DNA from: Welwitschia mirabilis
Taxonomy: Eukaryota; Gnetophyta; Gnetopsida; Welwitschiales
Length of the DNA: 21,891 nucleotides
Assembly (NCBI GenBank): GCA_051453625.1
Contig: JBOZIK010000001.1
Coordinates: forward strand, 64,773,481-64,795,371
Direction of reading: 5' to 3'
The notes under the pieces were generated by a model. That model was given only the letters and a program-made list of their open reading frames with translations. It had not been told where the DNA came from and ran no database searches. Both the position numbers and the translations under genes were made by a program. Position 1 is the first letter of the stretch, and each line of letters starts with the position of its first letter. Positions 20,291 to 21,891 of the stretch are shown here, in pieces.

Positions 20291-20960
20291 TTCATGCTAT
20301 ATTTTTCTCTTTGGTGATAATGACTTAAAATCTTTAAATACACTGAGAAATTCTTATAGTTCTACTTGTAATTATGATCATATTTGCTATTTTCTACCTG
20401 TATCATGGTAATGAACATCTATTTTCTTTTGATAGCTTTAGATATCTACTTGGATGAGGTCAAGGATATCCTCTTATTTCCTTCCTCCCCCTTCAAGATT
20501 CATTCTCCTAATGAAGTTTTTATTAATAGAGTGCATTGAAAAAAATTAATTTAAACATTATATCTATTTAAGAAGAAAATTCCTAAAATAGCATTATATT
20601 CTCGAATGTAAAAAATATAGAAACTATTTCTAAAGTTTAAATCATGAATGGTGTAGCTTATAAGGACAGCAGTCCCATCCTGTATAAGAAAACTACCTCA
20701 TGTAATTCATATTTTATATTTTTATTTCTTAAAAGGAGAGATTTTTAATTTATAGAATAGAACTGGAGAGATAAAATTATGGAAGGTATTACTATAGACT
20801 AAGAAAGAAATAAAGAAAATATGAAACATAACCAAGGAGTTATAAAATAGATTACTAGTTACGAGTCACACCTATTTAAATAGTTACATATAACATTTTG
20901 GATGGTGGGCCTAAATTTTGTGAATATTGAGATTAAATTCTTTAAGGAGTATTACTTGCT
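20291..20960 (-). pseudogene. pol: Ty3/gypsy protease region, partly deleted
   Basis: EYNAILGIFFLNRYNV at about 20556-20603 matches the 'D-V-I-L-G-M-D-W-L' block at the end of gypsy protease. GEEGNKRISLTSS follows near 20465-20505, the usual linker toward reverse transcriptase. I did not find the DSG active site; only about 120 codons separate the zinc knuckle from the ILG block, shorter than expected, so that part is probably deleted. Stops are frequent. Confidence 0.7.
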
Positions 20961-21352
20961 AGATCTCTAAATAGGCAATATTTAGTAATGTATTCCTTAT
21001 TATAGCACTTATGGTAGGTAATTTTAATTCTAAGTGTATCTCGTGCTAGTAGTATATTTAATACATTGAATCTTTCTTCTTGAAAGTTATGTTGCTTAGC
21101 CCCTTGAGTATCTTATCTTTGAAGATAATGTCTTGTTTTACAGTAGGCATCTTTAGTTGATTTAATTTCTAAAGTGTGGAGGACACTTCTGAGTCTGTAT
21201 GATAGGTTTCTAATGAAATTGTGAGTCAATTACTTTTTTATGAAGTTATTTTTGTATATCATGAGGTGCTAGAATTCAGATCAGTATTCATCTAATGGGC
21301 ATTTTCTAAGATTGAGGATTTGTAATTTCATCATTTTATCTTCTATGAAGTA
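20961..21352 (-). pseudogene. gag: Ty3/gypsy gag, C-terminal half with degenerate zinc knuckle
   Basis: The minus strand reads KMMKLQILNLRKCPLDEY near 21285-21340, then NFIRNLSYRLRSVLHTLEI and STKDAY. This is the order seen in plant gypsy gag (the LQNLRQG...VDEY...RFI.GLR pattern). A degenerate zinc knuckle lies at 20975-21016: YHKCYNKEYITKYC keeps two Cys, while the first Cys and the His are both Tyr. The N-terminal half of gag is missing because the plus-strand LTR begins at 21353. It is followed in order by protease and reverse transcriptase. Confidence 0.75.
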
Positions 21353-21891
21353 TGTTGCGACGCCAACTTAAGTGTATTTCATAGGATATTTTGAGTTGTT
21401 TTGCAGATAAACTAACAGATAACTGCTCAGTTTCTATGACTATTGACAATCAAGGAGCACAAGTCGAAAACATGCAGTTTATCATATAATTCATGATGAT
21501 TTCCTATAGTTCTAGATAAATTGTATTTTCGGATGATTAATTCAGAAAACAACCAGAGATCTGACTAACAAAGGATGAGTAGAAGACTGTCATCCCCCAT
21601 GTCGTCCAGACGACAGTCAGGACGACAACCCTTCTTCGACAGATCACAGACTTAAATGCATAAGACTTACAGTTGAAGTGAACTTCTAATCATCAGAGAC
21701 CATCGTCCAGATCATCGTCCAGACGACACCAGTGAACGACATCTTCAGAATTAGTTGACATCAGTTTGCATGCAGATGACAGACAGAAGCAGACTAAGTT
21801 ATCTCATTGTAAAACCCTGTCATCCCCACAATCGTCCGGATGACAACCTGGATGACACTTCCCTCTGACACTTTCACAGATTGTATTCCTT
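21353..21891 (+). mobile_element. LTR of a gypsy-type retrotransposon (copy 3), right end outside window
   Basis: Starts TGTTGCGACGCCAACTTAAG and is the reverse complement partner of 972 down to about 430, at good similarity. It has the least decayed palindromes: GTCGTCCAGACGAC at 21601-21614, TCGTCCAGACGA at 21715-21726, ATCGTCCGGATGAC at 21831-21844. It interrupts the gypsy gag. No TATA box is in view; by comparison with copy 1 it would lie past the window end. Confidence 0.8.

Overview
The window is plant nuclear DNA made almost entirely of nested, decayed LTR retrotransposons. The evidence is very AT-rich sequence, no intact long reading frame, assembly N runs, and recognisable Ty1/copia and Ty3/gypsy protein remnants. 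Both remnants are of plant type: a Sirevirus-like copia element and a chromovirus-like gypsy element. I see no host gene, tRNA, rRNA, CRISPR array or bacterial-style operon. I cannot name the species; a flowering plant is as far as the sequence goes.

Layers, oldest to youngest as far as nesting shows. (0) A Ty3/gypsy gag-pol remnant on the minus strand (18776-21352) has gag, protease, reverse transcriptase, RNase H and the start of integrase in order, all broken. (1) A minus-strand LTR element (973-18773) interrupts that integrase. Its 5' LTR is at about 17780-18773, its 3' LTR at 973-1877 with a polypurine tract at 1878-1888. Its interior shows no recognisable pol, only a decayed acidic reading frame I cannot identify (about 16785-15195, continuing at 5748-4340). 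(2) A minus-strand Sirevirus-like copia element (5755-15189) lies inside that unknown reading frame, bounded by the putative 5-6 bp target duplication ATATC(T). It has a 5' LTR, Met-tRNA-type primer binding site, gag with two zinc knuckles, protease, integrase, reverse transcriptase and RNase H. After pol comes a second gene of the envelope-like 'putative plant transposon protein' type, then polypurine tracts and the 3' LTR. (3) Two further LTRs of a family related to layer 1 sit at the edges: a minus-strand copy at 1-972, inserted in the layer-1 3' LTR, and a plus-strand copy from 21353 to the window end, inserted in the gypsy gag. They form a long inverted repeat about 20 kb apart.

Every coding region carries stops, frameshifts or lost catalytic residues, so nothing here looks able to move on its own. 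The points most worth a second look are the unidentified reading frame in the layer-1 element, the envelope-like gene, the conserved palindromes (GTCGTCCRGACGAC in the gypsy-type LTRs, GTCGAC-like in the copia LTRs), and an assembly gap whose two flanks repeat the same 43 bases.
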